From Eubacterium sp. (GTDB taxonomy: Bacteria; Bacillota; Clostridia; Peptostreptococcales; Anaerovoracaceae), in the NCBI GenBank assembly GCA_021769965.1, contig JAETRU010000027.1, forward strand, positions 1-38,328: a DNA stretch of 38,328 bases. Direction: 5' to 3'. The position numbers and the translations under genes were made by a program. Under the pieces are notes generated by a model. It had not been told where the DNA came from, made no database searches, and saw only the letters and a list, made by a program, of their open reading frames with translations. Positions 16,843 through 24,855 of the stretch are shown here, piece after piece. Within the stretch, counting starts at the first letter, position 1. Every line of letters starts with the position of its first letter.

Positions 16843-16898
16843 GAAACCAGTAGTGCTAGAAGACTACGGCGCAAATTTAATGTAGGAGGTCTTATTTA

Positions 16899-18857
16899 AT
16901 GAAAGGCTACACAAGCGAAACTATAAGAAACGTTGCTTTACTCGGACACGGAGGATGCGGAAAGACCACATTTCTGGAATCTGCATTGCTGGCTACAGGA
17001 GTAATCAAGAAACTAGGTAAGGTTGAAGACGGAAATACAGTTTCCGACTATGATAAAATGGAAATTGAAAAAGGATACTCGATCAATACGTCTGTCGTTC
17101 CTATCGAGTGGAAGGGCAGCAAGATCAATTTCATAGATACGCCGGGATACTTTGACTTTGTCGGCGAAGTAAACGCCGCACTGAGAGCAGCCGAGGCCGC
17201 AGTGATCCTGGTAGACGCAGGCGCGGGTATTCAGGTAGGTACTGAGGCCGCATGGAACAGCTGCGAGAGATATAAGACGCCGAGATTTATCGTTATCAAT
17301 AAGAGAGATAAGGATGAATTCGATTTCTACAAGACCTTTGATGAACTGAAGGCGAAGTTCGGCGACACACTGATCCCGTTCAGCTGGCCTCTTTCCGCGG
17401 AAATCGACGAAGACCTGAAGGAAGCCATCGCCATGGCTGACGAAGAGCTGATGGAAAAATACTTTGACGGTGAGGATTTCTCTGATGAAGAGATCAAGAA
17501 CGGTCTGGTCAAGGGAATTTCTGAAGGCGTTATCGTACCTGTATGCTCCTCTGCTTTCCAGCTTGGACAGGGTATCGAGGGACTGCTGGATCTGCTGCTG
17601 ACTTACGTTCCGACACCGCTGCAGCACGGACCTTACGCCGGTTTCAATGACAATAACGAACCGGTAGAGAGACTTTCCGTAACTGACGCGCCGATGTCCG
17701 CGTTCGTGTTCAAGACTATCGTCGACCCGTTCGTAGGTAAGATATCTGTCATGAAGGTGGTTACAGGCAAGATCAACTCCGGTACGGAAGTTTACAACGA
17801 AAGAGCCGGAAAATCTGAAAAACTGGGCAAGCTGTTCTTCCTCAGAGGTAAGGAACAGTTAGAACTGAACTATGCGGAAGCCGGCGATATCGTAGCTGTT
17901 TCAAAGCTGCAGTATACAGTTTCCGGTGATACACTCTGTGATAAGGGCGATATCATCAGATATCTGCCGCTGGATTATCCATCCCCGACCTACTTTGTCG
18001 CTATCGAAGCAGTGGACAAGGGAGATGAGGAAAAGATGGGTACAGGCCTCGCTAGACTGAGAGAGGAAGATCCGTCCTTCGTCGTAGAGAGAAACGCTGA
18101 AACACATCAGACACTTCTCGGCGGACAGGGAGACATCCAGCTGGGTATCATCATGGCTAAGCTGAAAGACAGATTCGGCGTCAGCGTTAAGGTCGTACCG
18201 CAGAAGATCGCTTACAGAGAGACCATCAAAGGCAGCTCTGACGTACAGGGTAAACATAAGAAGCAGTCCGGCGGCGCAGGTCAGTACGGCGATGTACATA
18301 TTAGATTCTCACCTTCTGAACAGGAATTCGAATTCTCCGAAGAACTGTTTGGCGGATCCATTCCGAAGAACTATGTGCCGGCAGTTGAAAAGGGTCTGCA
18401 GGAAAGCATGCAGAAGGGCCCTCTGGCAGGATGCAAGGTAGTAAACGTAAAGGCAGTTCTCTACGATGGTTCCTACCATGATGTAGACTCCAACGAAGTA
18501 TCCTTCAAGATCGCTGCTTCCCTGGCTTTCAAGAAAGGTATCGTAGAAGCGAAACCTTGCCTGCTGGAGCCGATCATGCGTCTGGAGATCCATGTGCCGG
18601 ATGATTACATGGGCGACGTTATGGGCGACATGAATAAGAGAAGAGGCAAGATCCTGGGTATGGAACCGATGGCAAACGGCGGACAGAAGCTGATCGCGGT
18701 AGCGCCGCAGGCAGAACTCTTCGACTATGCTCTGGGACTGCGTTCCATGACGCAGGGCAGAGGCTCCTTTGAACTGAAATTCGAAAGATACGAAGAAGTT
18801 CCAAAGCAGCTGGCTGACAAGATCATCGCAGAGCACCAGGCTGAACAGGAGAAATAA
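16899..18857 (+). CDS. Elongation factor G-like translational GTPase
   Basis: The 652-residue protein has the EF-G domain order but is shorter than canonical EF-G (about 690). The GTPase domain shows G1 as GHGGCGKTT (residues 16-24), G3 as DTPGY and G4 as NKRD in place of the usual NKMD. Canonical EF-G has AHIDAGKTT at G1, so this belongs to the EF-G-like (FusA2/EF-G II) branch. Domains II to V follow, with domain IV around SGGAGQYGDVHIRF. Members are poorly characterised; roles in ribosome recycling, special translocation steps or stress have been proposed for relatives. ATG 16899 has TAGGAGG upstream. The gene is monocistronic, with a palindromic promoter and a strong terminator. It is probably not the main EF-G, which should lie elsewhere in the genome. 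Confidence 0.9.
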   Translation: MKGYTSETIRNVALLGHGGCGKTTFLESALLATGVIKKLGKVEDGNTVSDYDKMEIEKGYSINTSVVPIEWKGSKINFIDTPGYFDFVGEVNAALRAAEAAVILVDAGAGIQVGTEAAWNSCERYKTPRFIVINKRDKDEFDFYKTFDELKAKFGDTLIPFSWPLSAEIDEDLKEAIAMADEELMEKYFDGEDFSDEEIKNGLVKGISEGVIVPVCSSAFQLGQGIEGLLDLLLTYVPTPLQHGPYAGFNDNNEPVERLSVTDAPMSAFVFKTIVDPFVGKISVMKVVTGKINSGTEVYNERAGKSEKLGKLFFLRGKEQLELNYAEAGDIVAVSKLQYTVSGDTLCDKGDIIRYLPLDYPSPTYFVAIEAVDKGDEEKMGTGLARLREEDPSFVVERNAETHQTLLGGQGDIQLGIIMAKLKDRFGVSVKVVPQKIAYRETIKGSSDVQGKHKKQSGGAGQYGDVHIRFSPSEQEFEFSEELFGGSIPKNYVPAVEKGLQESMQKGPLAGCKVVNVKAVLYDGSYHDVDSNEVSFKIAASLAFKKGIVEAKPCLLEPIMRLEIHVPDDYMGDVMGDMNKRRGKILGMEPMANGGQKLIAVAPQAELFDYALGLRSMTQGRGSFELKFERYEEVPKQLADKIIAEHQAEQEK

Positions 18858-18884
18858 AACTATATAGAGTTTAAGCACGTAATG

Positions 18885-18919
18885 AAGGGCCGGACCTGCT
18901 GCAGCAGGTCCGGCCTTTT
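18885..18919 (+). terminator. Terminator of the EF-G-like gene
   Basis: GGCCGGACCTGCTG (18888-18901) is followed at once by its perfect complement CAGCAGGTCCGGCC (18902-18915) and TTTT. The stem is very GC-rich and the U-tract short. Confidence 0.8.
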
Positions 18920-18949
18920 AGCGCGGCGCGCCAGGGGAACATATTTCTC

Positions 18950-19001
18950 TTGACAGAACTTTATAAATGTGTTAATCTACATATACAGACCGACGGTCGG
19001 T
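18950..19001 (+). promoter_or_regulatory. tetR-type promoter and operator
   Basis: A perfect TTGACA (18950-18955) stands 17 bp before TAATCT (18973-18978). Just downstream lies the 13-bp dyad ACCGACGGTCGGT (18989-19001). The 22-bp block 18980-19001 recurs with one change before the exporter gene at 19732-19753, so a TetR dimer probably binds both. Confidence 0.75.
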
Positions 19002-19014
19002 ATGGAGGTGCGAT

Positions 19015-19671
19015 ATGGCAAGAAACAAGCATCCGGAAGAAACAGTGAAGCGGATTCTGGACGTTGCGATGAAACTTTTTCTGGAGCAGGGCTATGACAA
19101 TACGACCCTTGCTGATATTATCAGGGCCACAGGGTTTTCCAAAGGCGCGATCTATCATCACTTCGCCTCAAAGGCGGAGATACTGATCAGGATCTGTGAC
19201 AGGATCGGAGAGGAAAACGCAGCCCAGCTTGCCATGATCAGAGAGAACAGGAAGCTGAACGGGCAGCAGAAGCTTCGGGAGGTTTTTCGCGCGTCGCTGC
19301 TGACAGATAATCAGCAGACCATGCTGAATATCCTGCCGACGCTGACAGATAACCCGCAGTTCCTGTCGGTGGAAATGAAGAGCATCTTTGAAGAAGCGGT
19401 ACCGGACTACATTGCGCCTATCGTCAGGGAAGGCATTGAGGACGGATCCATTGTGGCAGAGCATCCCAAGGAAACAGCCGAAGCTCTGGTCACGCTGTCA
19501 GACCTGTGGCTGAATCCTATCGTCATGCCCACAACGCCGGAAGAGGCCAGGGCAAAGTGCCATGTCTATAATCAGATCGCGGCAGGCTTTGGCATGGAGC
19601 CTCTTCTGGACGAGGAACTGATAGAGGCCCTCGCAGGCTGCGCGCAAAAAAAGCTGGAACGCCTGGAATAG
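19015..19671 (+). CDS. TetR/AcrR-family transcriptional regulator
   Basis: The 218-residue protein has an N-terminal TetR helix-turn-helix (about residues 10-55: RILDVAMKLFLEQGYDNTTLADIIRATGFSKGAIYHHFASKAEIL). A helical ligand-binding domain typical of drug-responsive members follows. TetR proteins usually repress until a ligand releases them. The operator dyad overlaps the region just before its own ribosome site (GGAGG, 19004-19008), so the gene is likely self-repressing. The MFS exporter downstream carries the same operator after an intervening terminator, which makes a two-gene drug-responsive module. The ligand is unknown. Confidence 0.92.
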   Translation: MARNKHPEETVKRILDVAMKLFLEQGYDNTTLADIIRATGFSKGAIYHHFASKAEILIRICDRIGEENAAQLAMIRENRKLNGQQKLREVFRASLLTDNQQTMLNILPTLTDNPQFLSVEMKSIFEEAVPDYIAPIVREGIEDGSIVAEHPKETAEALVTLSDLWLNPIVMPTTPEEARAKCHVYNQIAAGFGMEPLLDEELIEALAGCAQKKLERLE

Positions 19672-19696
19672 GCTGAATATATTGAGAGTATCTGGA

Positions 19697-19728
19697 GGAC
19701 TGCTCTGCAGCGGGGCAGTTCATTTTTT
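19697..19728 (+). terminator. Terminator between the tetR-type gene and the exporter
   Basis: GGACTGCTC (19697-19705) pairs along its length, counting two G-U pairs, with GGGCAGTTC (19713-19721). ATTTTTT follows. It separates the two genes into different transcripts or attenuates read-through. Confidence 0.7.
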
Positions 19729-19731
19729 ACC

Positions 19732-19753
19732 CATATACAGATCGACGGTCGGT
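19732..19753 (+). promoter_or_regulatory. Second TetR operator, before the exporter gene
   Basis: The block matches 18980-19001 at 21 of 22 positions, sharing CATATACAGA and CGACGGTCGGT with one C-to-T change that breaks the outermost pairs of the dyad. No good -35/-10 pair is visible next to it, so how the exporter is transcribed is not clear. Confidence 0.75.
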
Positions 19754-19774
19754 TCATAAAGAGAGGAGATTTTT

Positions 19775-21016
19775 ATGGAGCGGGAGAAATTATTTCAAAG
19801 AGATTTTACTATGGTCGTGATCGGGCAGATCATATCCATGTTTGGAAACGCTATCCTGCGTTTTGCTCTGCCGTTGTATCTGCTTCGGGAGACAGGTTCA
19901 TCGACTCTGTTCGGTACGGTTACCGCCGTGGCCTTTTTGCCCATGATCTTCTGTTCTCTGGCAGGCGGGGTGCTGGCAGACCGGATCAATAAGCGCAGCA
20001 TCATGGTAGGGCTGGACTTCGGCACGGCGGCTCTGATCCTGGGATTTTATCTGCTGCAGGGACAGGTGCCGCTTGTGCCTTTGATGATCGTCTGCCTGAT
20101 GCTGCTGTATGGCATATCCGGGACTTATGAACCGGCGGTACAGGCCAGCATTCCCGCGCTGGTGGAGTCGGCGCAGCTGACCAGCGCCAATGCTGTCATC
20201 AACGTGGTCTACACATTGTCCAGCTTACTGGGGCCGATCATCGGAGGTGTGCTGTTCGGTACGTGGGGGCTGACGCCGATTTTGCTGCTTAGCATCGGCT
20301 GCTTTGCCTTTTCAGCGGTGATGGAGATATTTATTCATATCCCGCATCAAAAGCTGGCGCGGTCAAAGGGTCTTGCTGATATGGTCAAAAGTGATGTGAG
20401 GGACAGCTATCGCTATATAAAAGAGGAAAAACCGGTATTTCTCTCCGTACTCATCGTTCTGGCTCTGTTCGGTCTGGTGCTGTCAGCAGCTATAGTAGTA
20501 GGGATTCCGGTGATTATCGTAAACATTCTCGGCATGACTGATGCGCAGTTAGGCATCGCAGAGGGGGCTTCGGGTCTGGGCGGCCTGGTTGGCGGCGTTC
20601 TGGCAGGAGTTTTGGGAGAGCGTCTGAAACTGCGGTACGGCTATGTGATCCTGATCATATGTTCAGGATCGGTAGCCTGTATGGGACTGGCTCTGCTGCC
20701 GGGAGTTCCGCCTTTTGTCAGCTATGTGCTGATCGTGATCATCGACTTTCTAGCAATGGTGGCTTCGACCCAGTTTTCCGTGCTTCTCTTTGCGGCTGTG
20801 CAGCGGCAGACGCCTATGCAGCTGATCGGGAAGATCACAGCCTTTATCATGTCCATGGCAAACTGCGCTATGCCTTTGGGACAGGCCGCGTATGGAATGA
20901 TCTTCGCGTGGAGCGCGCGTATGCCGTGGCTGGTTCTCTTCTGCGCGGCTGGTCTATCTCTGGCCATCTCTCTGTATTCAAAGAAAGTTTTCGCGGAACT
21001 GGAGCAGCAGATATAA
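19775..21016 (+). CDS. MFS drug-efflux type transporter
   Basis: The 413-residue protein has about 12 membrane segments and the MFS loop pattern AGGVLADRINKRSIM after the second segment. The start (FTMVVIGQIISMFGNAILRFALPLYLL) resembles the macrolide/multidrug exporter branch (MFS_3 type). ATG 19775 follows GAGAGGAG. The gene lies downstream of the TetR regulator and carries the same operator, a standard arrangement for an inducible exporter. No 14-helix extension or fused domain is present. The exported compound cannot be inferred from the sequence. Confidence 0.88.
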   Translation: MEREKLFQRDFTMVVIGQIISMFGNAILRFALPLYLLRETGSSTLFGTVTAVAFLPMIFCSLAGGVLADRINKRSIMVGLDFGTAALILGFYLLQGQVPLVPLMIVCLMLLYGISGTYEPAVQASIPALVESAQLTSANAVINVVYTLSSLLGPIIGGVLFGTWGLTPILLLSIGCFAFSAVMEIFIHIPHQKLARSKGLADMVKSDVRDSYRYIKEEKPVFLSVLIVLALFGLVLSAAIVVGIPVIIVNILGMTDAQLGIAEGASGLGGLVGGVLAGVLGERLKLRYGYVILIICSGSVACMGLALLPGVPPFVSYVLIVIIDFLAMVASTQFSVLLFAAVQRQTPMQLIGKITAFIMSMANCAMPLGQAAYGMIFAWSARMPWLVLFCAAGLSLAISLYSKKVFAELEQQI

Positions 21017-21032
21017 CATCAGGAAGATCCCG

Positions 21033-21061
21033 TGGACAAGACGGCGGATGTTTGCTATAAT
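21033..21061 (+). promoter_or_regulatory. radA promoter
   Basis: TGGACA (21033-21038) and a perfect TATAAT (21056-21061) are 17 bp apart, with the start site about 30 bases before the radA ATG. Confidence 0.75.
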
Positions 21062-21098
21062 ATGTAAAGAACAAATGTTTTGACAGAGGAGCTTTAGA

Positions 21099-22481
21099 AT
21101 GGCGAAGAAGAATAAGACGGTATTCGTGTGTCAGGAATGCGGATATGAGAGTCCCAAGTGGATCGGGCAGTGCATCTGCGGCGCATGGAATTCCATGGTA
21201 GAGGAAAAGATGGTGGAGATCCCGGAAACGGATACACGCAGGCGCGCTTCCGGCACCGCCAGGCCGTCAAAGCTGAAGGAGGTCGGCGCGGCGGGAGAAT
21301 ATCAGAGGATCGATACCGGCATAGGCGAGCTGAACCGGGTTTTGGGCGGCGGGCTGGTCAGAGGATCTCTGACCCTGATCTCCGGCGAACCGGGCATCGG
21401 AAAATCAACTATGATCATACAGGCGGCGGCTAACCTGGCTGCGTCACAGGGAACCGTGCTTTATGTTTCCGGTGAGGAATCTGAAGAACAGATCAAAATG
21501 CGGGCGGACCGTGTCTGCGGCCAGCTCAGTGATGATCTGTATATCCTGGCGGAGACCAATATGGAGAATATCACGACGGCATGTGAGAATCTGAAGCCTA
21601 AGTTTCTGGTCATCGACTCCATACAGACTATGTACACCCAGACTCTGGATTCCGTTCCGGGCAGCGTGTCCCAGGTGCGCGATGTGGGAAACCAGCTGAT
21701 GAAGCTGGGAAAGACAAAAGATATTCCTATCTTCATTGTGGCTCACGTGACGAAAAACGGAGAACTGGCCGGACCGAAGATCGTGGAGCATCTGGTAGAC
21801 TGCGTTTTGAACTTTACCGGAGAGCGGGATCATGACCTGCGCATCCTCAGAGCGTATAAGAATCGTTTTGGAACTACCAGCGAGATCGGCGCTTTTCAGA
21901 TGGAAGAAGGCGGTCTGAAAGAGATACGGAATCTGTCAGGGACTTTTCTGGAGAGCACTGAGACCAGCGCCGAAGGATCGGTTATTACAGCAGTCTATGA
22001 AGGCAGCAGACCGGTTCTGTTTGAAATACAGGCGCTGACCGCGCCTGCCAATGTGGGATTTGCGCGCCGGACCTCTGTCGGCGTGGACTACCAGAGACTG
22101 AATATGATACTGGCTGTTCTGGAAAAGAAGGTAGGCATGACCATGATCAATCAGGATGTTTATGTCAATGTGGTCGGCGGCATGCGCCCCGACAGCACAT
22201 CTATAGATTTGGGCGTCGCCCTGGCGGTGTATTCCTCCATCCGCAGCGTGGTCAGCCCTAAACGGACCATCGCTATCGGCGAGGTCGGTCTGACAGGAGA
22301 GCTGCGATCCGTGCAGAACGCAGAGAAGATCGTAATGGAAGCAGTCCGCATGGGTTATGAGCAGATCATTCTGCCGAAGAAAAACGCAGATCGGATCGAT
22401 CCGAAAATGGCAGCCGGAACCTGCAGTATAACAGGCGCGAAGAATCTCTACGATGCCATAGAAGCTTTTAGAGGAGAATAG
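21099..22481 (+). CDS. radA: DNA repair protein RadA (Sms)
   Basis: The 460-residue protein has the RadA layout. There is an N-terminal zinc finger (Cys11, Cys14, Cys25, Cys27), a RecA-like ATPase core with Walker A GEPGIGKST (Lys102), the RadA-specific KNRFG motif, and a C-terminal Lon-like domain. RadA drives branch migration in homologous recombination and acts in the cytoplasm. An oddity is the second cysteine pair: it reads C-I-C, one residue shorter than the C-x-x-C usual in the family (the DNA is TGC ATC TGC). The gene has its own promoter and a terminator hairpin. The repeat-rich region starts right after it. Confidence 0.96.
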   Translation: MAKKNKTVFVCQECGYESPKWIGQCICGAWNSMVEEKMVEIPETDTRRRASGTARPSKLKEVGAAGEYQRIDTGIGELNRVLGGGLVRGSLTLISGEPGIGKSTMIIQAAANLAASQGTVLYVSGEESEEQIKMRADRVCGQLSDDLYILAETNMENITTACENLKPKFLVIDSIQTMYTQTLDSVPGSVSQVRDVGNQLMKLGKTKDIPIFIVAHVTKNGELAGPKIVEHLVDCVLNFTGERDHDLRILRAYKNRFGTTSEIGAFQMEEGGLKEIRNLSGTFLESTETSAEGSVITAVYEGSRPVLFEIQALTAPANVGFARRTSVGVDYQRLNMILAVLEKKVGMTMINQDVYVNVVGGMRPDSTSIDLGVALAVYSSIRSVVSPKRTIAIGEVGLTGELRSVQNAEKIVMEAVRMGYEQIILPKKNADRIDPKMAAGTCSITGAKNLYDAIEAFRGE

Positions 22482-22492
22482 GATAGTTTGAC

Positions 22493-22523
22493 GCGGATCC
22501 TGCCGGACGGCAGGATCCGCTTT
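22493..22523 (+). terminator. radA terminator hairpin
   Basis: GCGGATCCTGCC (22493-22504) pairs perfectly with GGCAGGATCCGC (22509-22520) around the loop GGAC. Only TTT follows, so termination may be partial. Confidence 0.65.
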
Positions 22524-22538
22524 GTAAGTGCCAAAAGA

Positions 22539-22844
22539 GTTTCGCAAGAAGGCATTGGCTATCTTGGAATACGAAACTTTATCACAGAAGAAGAACAAAG
22601 ATGAGTTTCGTAAAATAAAATGAGTTTGCTTTAAATACGAAACCTTATGACCGATAAACCAGGCTGAAGTTTCGTAAAACGAAAGGAACTCCGGGAAAAT
22701 ACGAAACTTTGCTTTGTTTTTTTGGCTGTTTTCCTCTGAACGGTTTCGTATAATGCGTAGAATATGAATAGAATACGAAACATAAGCGAAACGGGGCGCG
22801 GTTTTGTTTCGTAAGAACTGACGATACAGGTCGTTTTACGAAAC
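22539..22844. repeat. Array of five 39-bp units with 8-bp inverted ends
   Basis: Each unit is GTTTCGTA, 23 bp of unrelated sequence, then TACGAAAC. The units lie at 22539-22577 (left end GTTTCGCA), 22605-22643, 22669-22707, 22743-22781 and 22806-22844. In all five the left and right ends start exactly 31 bp apart. The gaps between units are 27, 25, 35 and 24 bp. As RNA each unit could form an 8-bp stem with a 23-base loop; as DNA the paired boxes sit about three helical turns apart on the same face. The centres do not resemble each other, and no protein gene is adjacent that would explain the array. This is not a CRISPR array: the repeats are too short and alternate in orientation. Confidence 0.85.
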
Positions 22845-23003
22845 GCATCCTGAAACTGTCTGCTGCCATTCAATGAGTACCAATCCGAAATGATTTCTCT
22901 CATTATATTTTCTGTACAGGTGAAAAGCAAGAACACTTTGCATTTATAGTCAGTGCTTCAAAGTTTATATGTGATTCGTCTCAAAGACTACTTTTTCTTG
23001 CCT

Positions 23004-23266
23004 GATAGGGCGTTTTTTTTCTTTAAGAAATCTCAATCCGTCTCATTCGGCTGATTTTTAGGGGTATTAGGGCGGCGGAATTAATAATACAGCACGAAAA
23101 ACCGCTATAAAATATAAATAATGGAATAAATGGCCATACAAAAGAGCTATTTGCCGTCTCATCTTGTTCAGGAGAAGCAAAATCTTATGTGCCCGCGCCC
23201 TAATGCGACTGATTTGGAATAGATTGCGACGGATTTTCAAAAAAGATGCAAATAAAACGCCCTAAT
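23004..23266. repeat. Diverged inverted arms of about 65 bp, MITE-like
   Basis: The left arm (about 23004-23073) and the reverse complement of the right arm (about 23197-23266) share three boxes in the same order and spacing: (A/T)TAGGGC or GATAGGGC, then CCGTC(T/G)CA 34 bp on, then ATTAGGGC 62 bp from the first. Between the boxes identity drops. A further CCGTCTCAT lies at 23154-23162 in the central 120 bp. This could be a decayed miniature element with terminal inverted repeats or a long structured RNA. No frame within it looks coding. Confidence 0.55.
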
Positions 23267-23292
23267 TCATCGGTTTTAAGATGAATTAGGGC
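23259..23292 (-). terminator. Terminator of the two-component operon (minus strand)
   Basis: GCCCTAATTCATC (23259-23271) pairs perfectly with GATGAATTAGGGC (23280-23292) around an 8-base loop. On the minus strand it is followed by GTTTTATTTG. It shares its stem base with the ATTAGGGC box of the neighbouring inverted arms. Confidence 0.75.
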
Positions 23293-23295
23293 AGG

Positions 23296-23327
23296 TTGAA
23301 ACTGTGTCATATTGAAACTGTGTCATA
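23296..23327. repeat. Perfect 16-bp tandem duplication
   Basis: TTGAAACTGTGTCATA occurs at 23296-23311 and again immediately at 23312-23327 without any mismatch. It lies between the terminator of the two-component operon and its last stop codon. Confidence 0.9.
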
Positions 23328-23373
23328 CATCAGCAGGATCCGTGTCGGCAGCAAAAGGCAGCTGTAAAAGGTA

Positions 23374-24855
23374 TCATTTTTTTACCTTCACTACGTCCAT
23401 TTCGAACCAGAAGGTGCTGCCTTTGCCTACTTTGCTGTTGACGCCGTAGTTTGCTTTGTGCAGAGTCAGGATCTCTTTGACGATGGACAGGCCCAGGCCG
23501 CTGCCGTCAGTAGGCCGTACATGATGGGTGCTTGACTTGTAATAGCGCTCCCAGACATGGTTGATCTCGTCCGGTGCGATGCCCGCGCCATGGTCGATGA
23601 CCTCACAGCGCATTTTCTTGCCCGACTTTTTCAGGTTGATGATGATGACCTTGTCCTCGCCGCAGTACTTGACCGCGTTGGTGATCAGGTTGGAAAGCAC
23701 CTGTTTGATGCGGGCCTCATCTCCGTTGACGATAATGGATGACGGCGCGTTGAACCGGATGTTGTAGCCCTCCTGCTCGCTGAGAATGTCATAAGACGCC
23801 AGCAGAGACTGGGCCGTGGCCCGGATATCAAAGTTGCTCCGCTCCAGTTCGATCTTGCGGGACTGCATCCGGGACATGTTCAGCATGTCGTTGACCAGCG
23901 TGTTCAGACGGTCTGTTTCATCGATGATGACCTGCAGATGCGCGTCGCGTTTTTTCGGAATGTTGCCGGACAGATCCCGGATCATCTCCGCGTAGGATTT
24001 GATCATGGTCAGCGGCGTCCTGAGGTCGTGGGATACGTTCGCGATCAGGTCCTTCTGATACATATCCGTCTTTTCAAGCTCGCGGGAAGCGTTGGTCAGA
24101 GTATCCGCCAGCTCCCGTATCTCGGAGTAATGGCCGCCCTTGAAGGTGATGCCGTAGTTCCCCTTTCCCATTTCAGTGGCTGAATAGGTGATATCCTTGA
24201 TCGGCTTGGAAATGCGGCTGGCCAGATACAGGGCCAGTGCCAGAGCCAGCAGTGAAGCGATGATCGTGATATAGGCAAGCTGCTCCCGCAGGATGTTGAC
24301 GGTGGATTTGATCGGGTACAGCGGCGTGAAGATATACAGGATCGGACTGCTGGTCACAGATGAACTGAAAAGATCCGACCTGGGCTCGCTCAGATAGCAG
24401 GCGAAAGCCAGGATCTTCAGATCTGCCGAATTTCCCGCGTTGAATACCTGAGAAACGCGATTGAAACTGCCGTATTCCAGCTGCTTTTCCAGAGTATCCT
24501 GCAGCTGGTTTATCTGCAGACTGTAGCGGTACAGGGTACTGTGTCCCTCGTAGTCCGGAGAGTAGAGGGTGTGAGAACCGATCTGCACGCGGATATAGGC
24601 GTCGTCGTTGGCCTGGATCATTTTGTTCAGAGCTTTGATGAACTGGTCAGGGTCCTCATCAGCGTCCTCATAAGCGCAGATCAGCTGGTCTGCCAGTTTG
24701 GTAGTTTCCGCGGCTTTCATTTCCTTATAATAGGTATTGAGAAAATAGATCTGCAGGAACCAGATGAGCCCGATCAGAAGCAGGGCAAAGCCGATAAAGT
24801 AGATCCACAGCTTGAAACGGATGCTGCGGAAATCAAAGTTAGTCCTCAAATTCAA
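23374..24855 (-). CDS. Sensor histidine kinase (PhoR/ResE type)
   Basis: The 493-residue protein has a membrane segment at about 14-34, an extracytoplasmic sensor region of about 150 residues, a second membrane segment near 190-210, a HAMP linker, a HisKA domain with His276 in NVSHDLRTPLTM, and a HATPase domain with NLITNAVKY, DHGAGI and GSGLGLSIVK. It should autophosphorylate on His276 and pass the phosphate to the regulator encoded just upstream. The 17-base overlap with that gene shows coupled translation. The start appears to be TTG 24855, with TTG 24849 as an alternative. The sensed signal is unknown. It ends the operon, before a terminator and the repeat region. Confidence 0.94.
   Translation of the reverse strand: MNLRTNFDFRSIRFKLWIYFIGFALLLIGLIWFLQIYFLNTYYKEMKAAETTKLADQLICAYEDADEDPDQFIKALNKMIQANDDAYIRVQIGSHTLYSPDYEGHSTLYRYSLQINQLQDTLEKQLEYGSFNRVSQVFNAGNSADLKILAFACYLSEPRSDLFSSSVTSSPILYIFTPLYPIKSTVNILREQLAYITIIASLLALALALYLASRISKPIKDITYSATEMGKGNYGITFKGGHYSEIRELADTLTNASRELEKTDMYQKDLIANVSHDLRTPLTMIKSYAEMIRDLSGNIPKKRDAHLQVIIDETDRLNTLVNDMLNMSRMQSRKIELERSNFDIRATAQSLLASYDILSEQEGYNIRFNAPSSIIVNGDEARIKQVLSNLITNAVKYCGEDKVIIINLKKSGKKMRCEVIDHGAGIAPDEINHVWERYYKSSTHHVRPTDGSGLGLSIVKEILTLHKANYGVNSKVGKGSTFWFEMDVVKVKK

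Noticed and set aside
22539-22844. CRISPR array
   Set aside because: Boxes are only 8 bp, alternate in orientation, and the gaps vary; no cas gene is present.
22631-22936. A 101-codon open frame on the minus strand across the repeat array
   Set aside because: Its repeated FR and YET-like residues simply reflect the TACGAAAC boxes; no ribosome site or family match.
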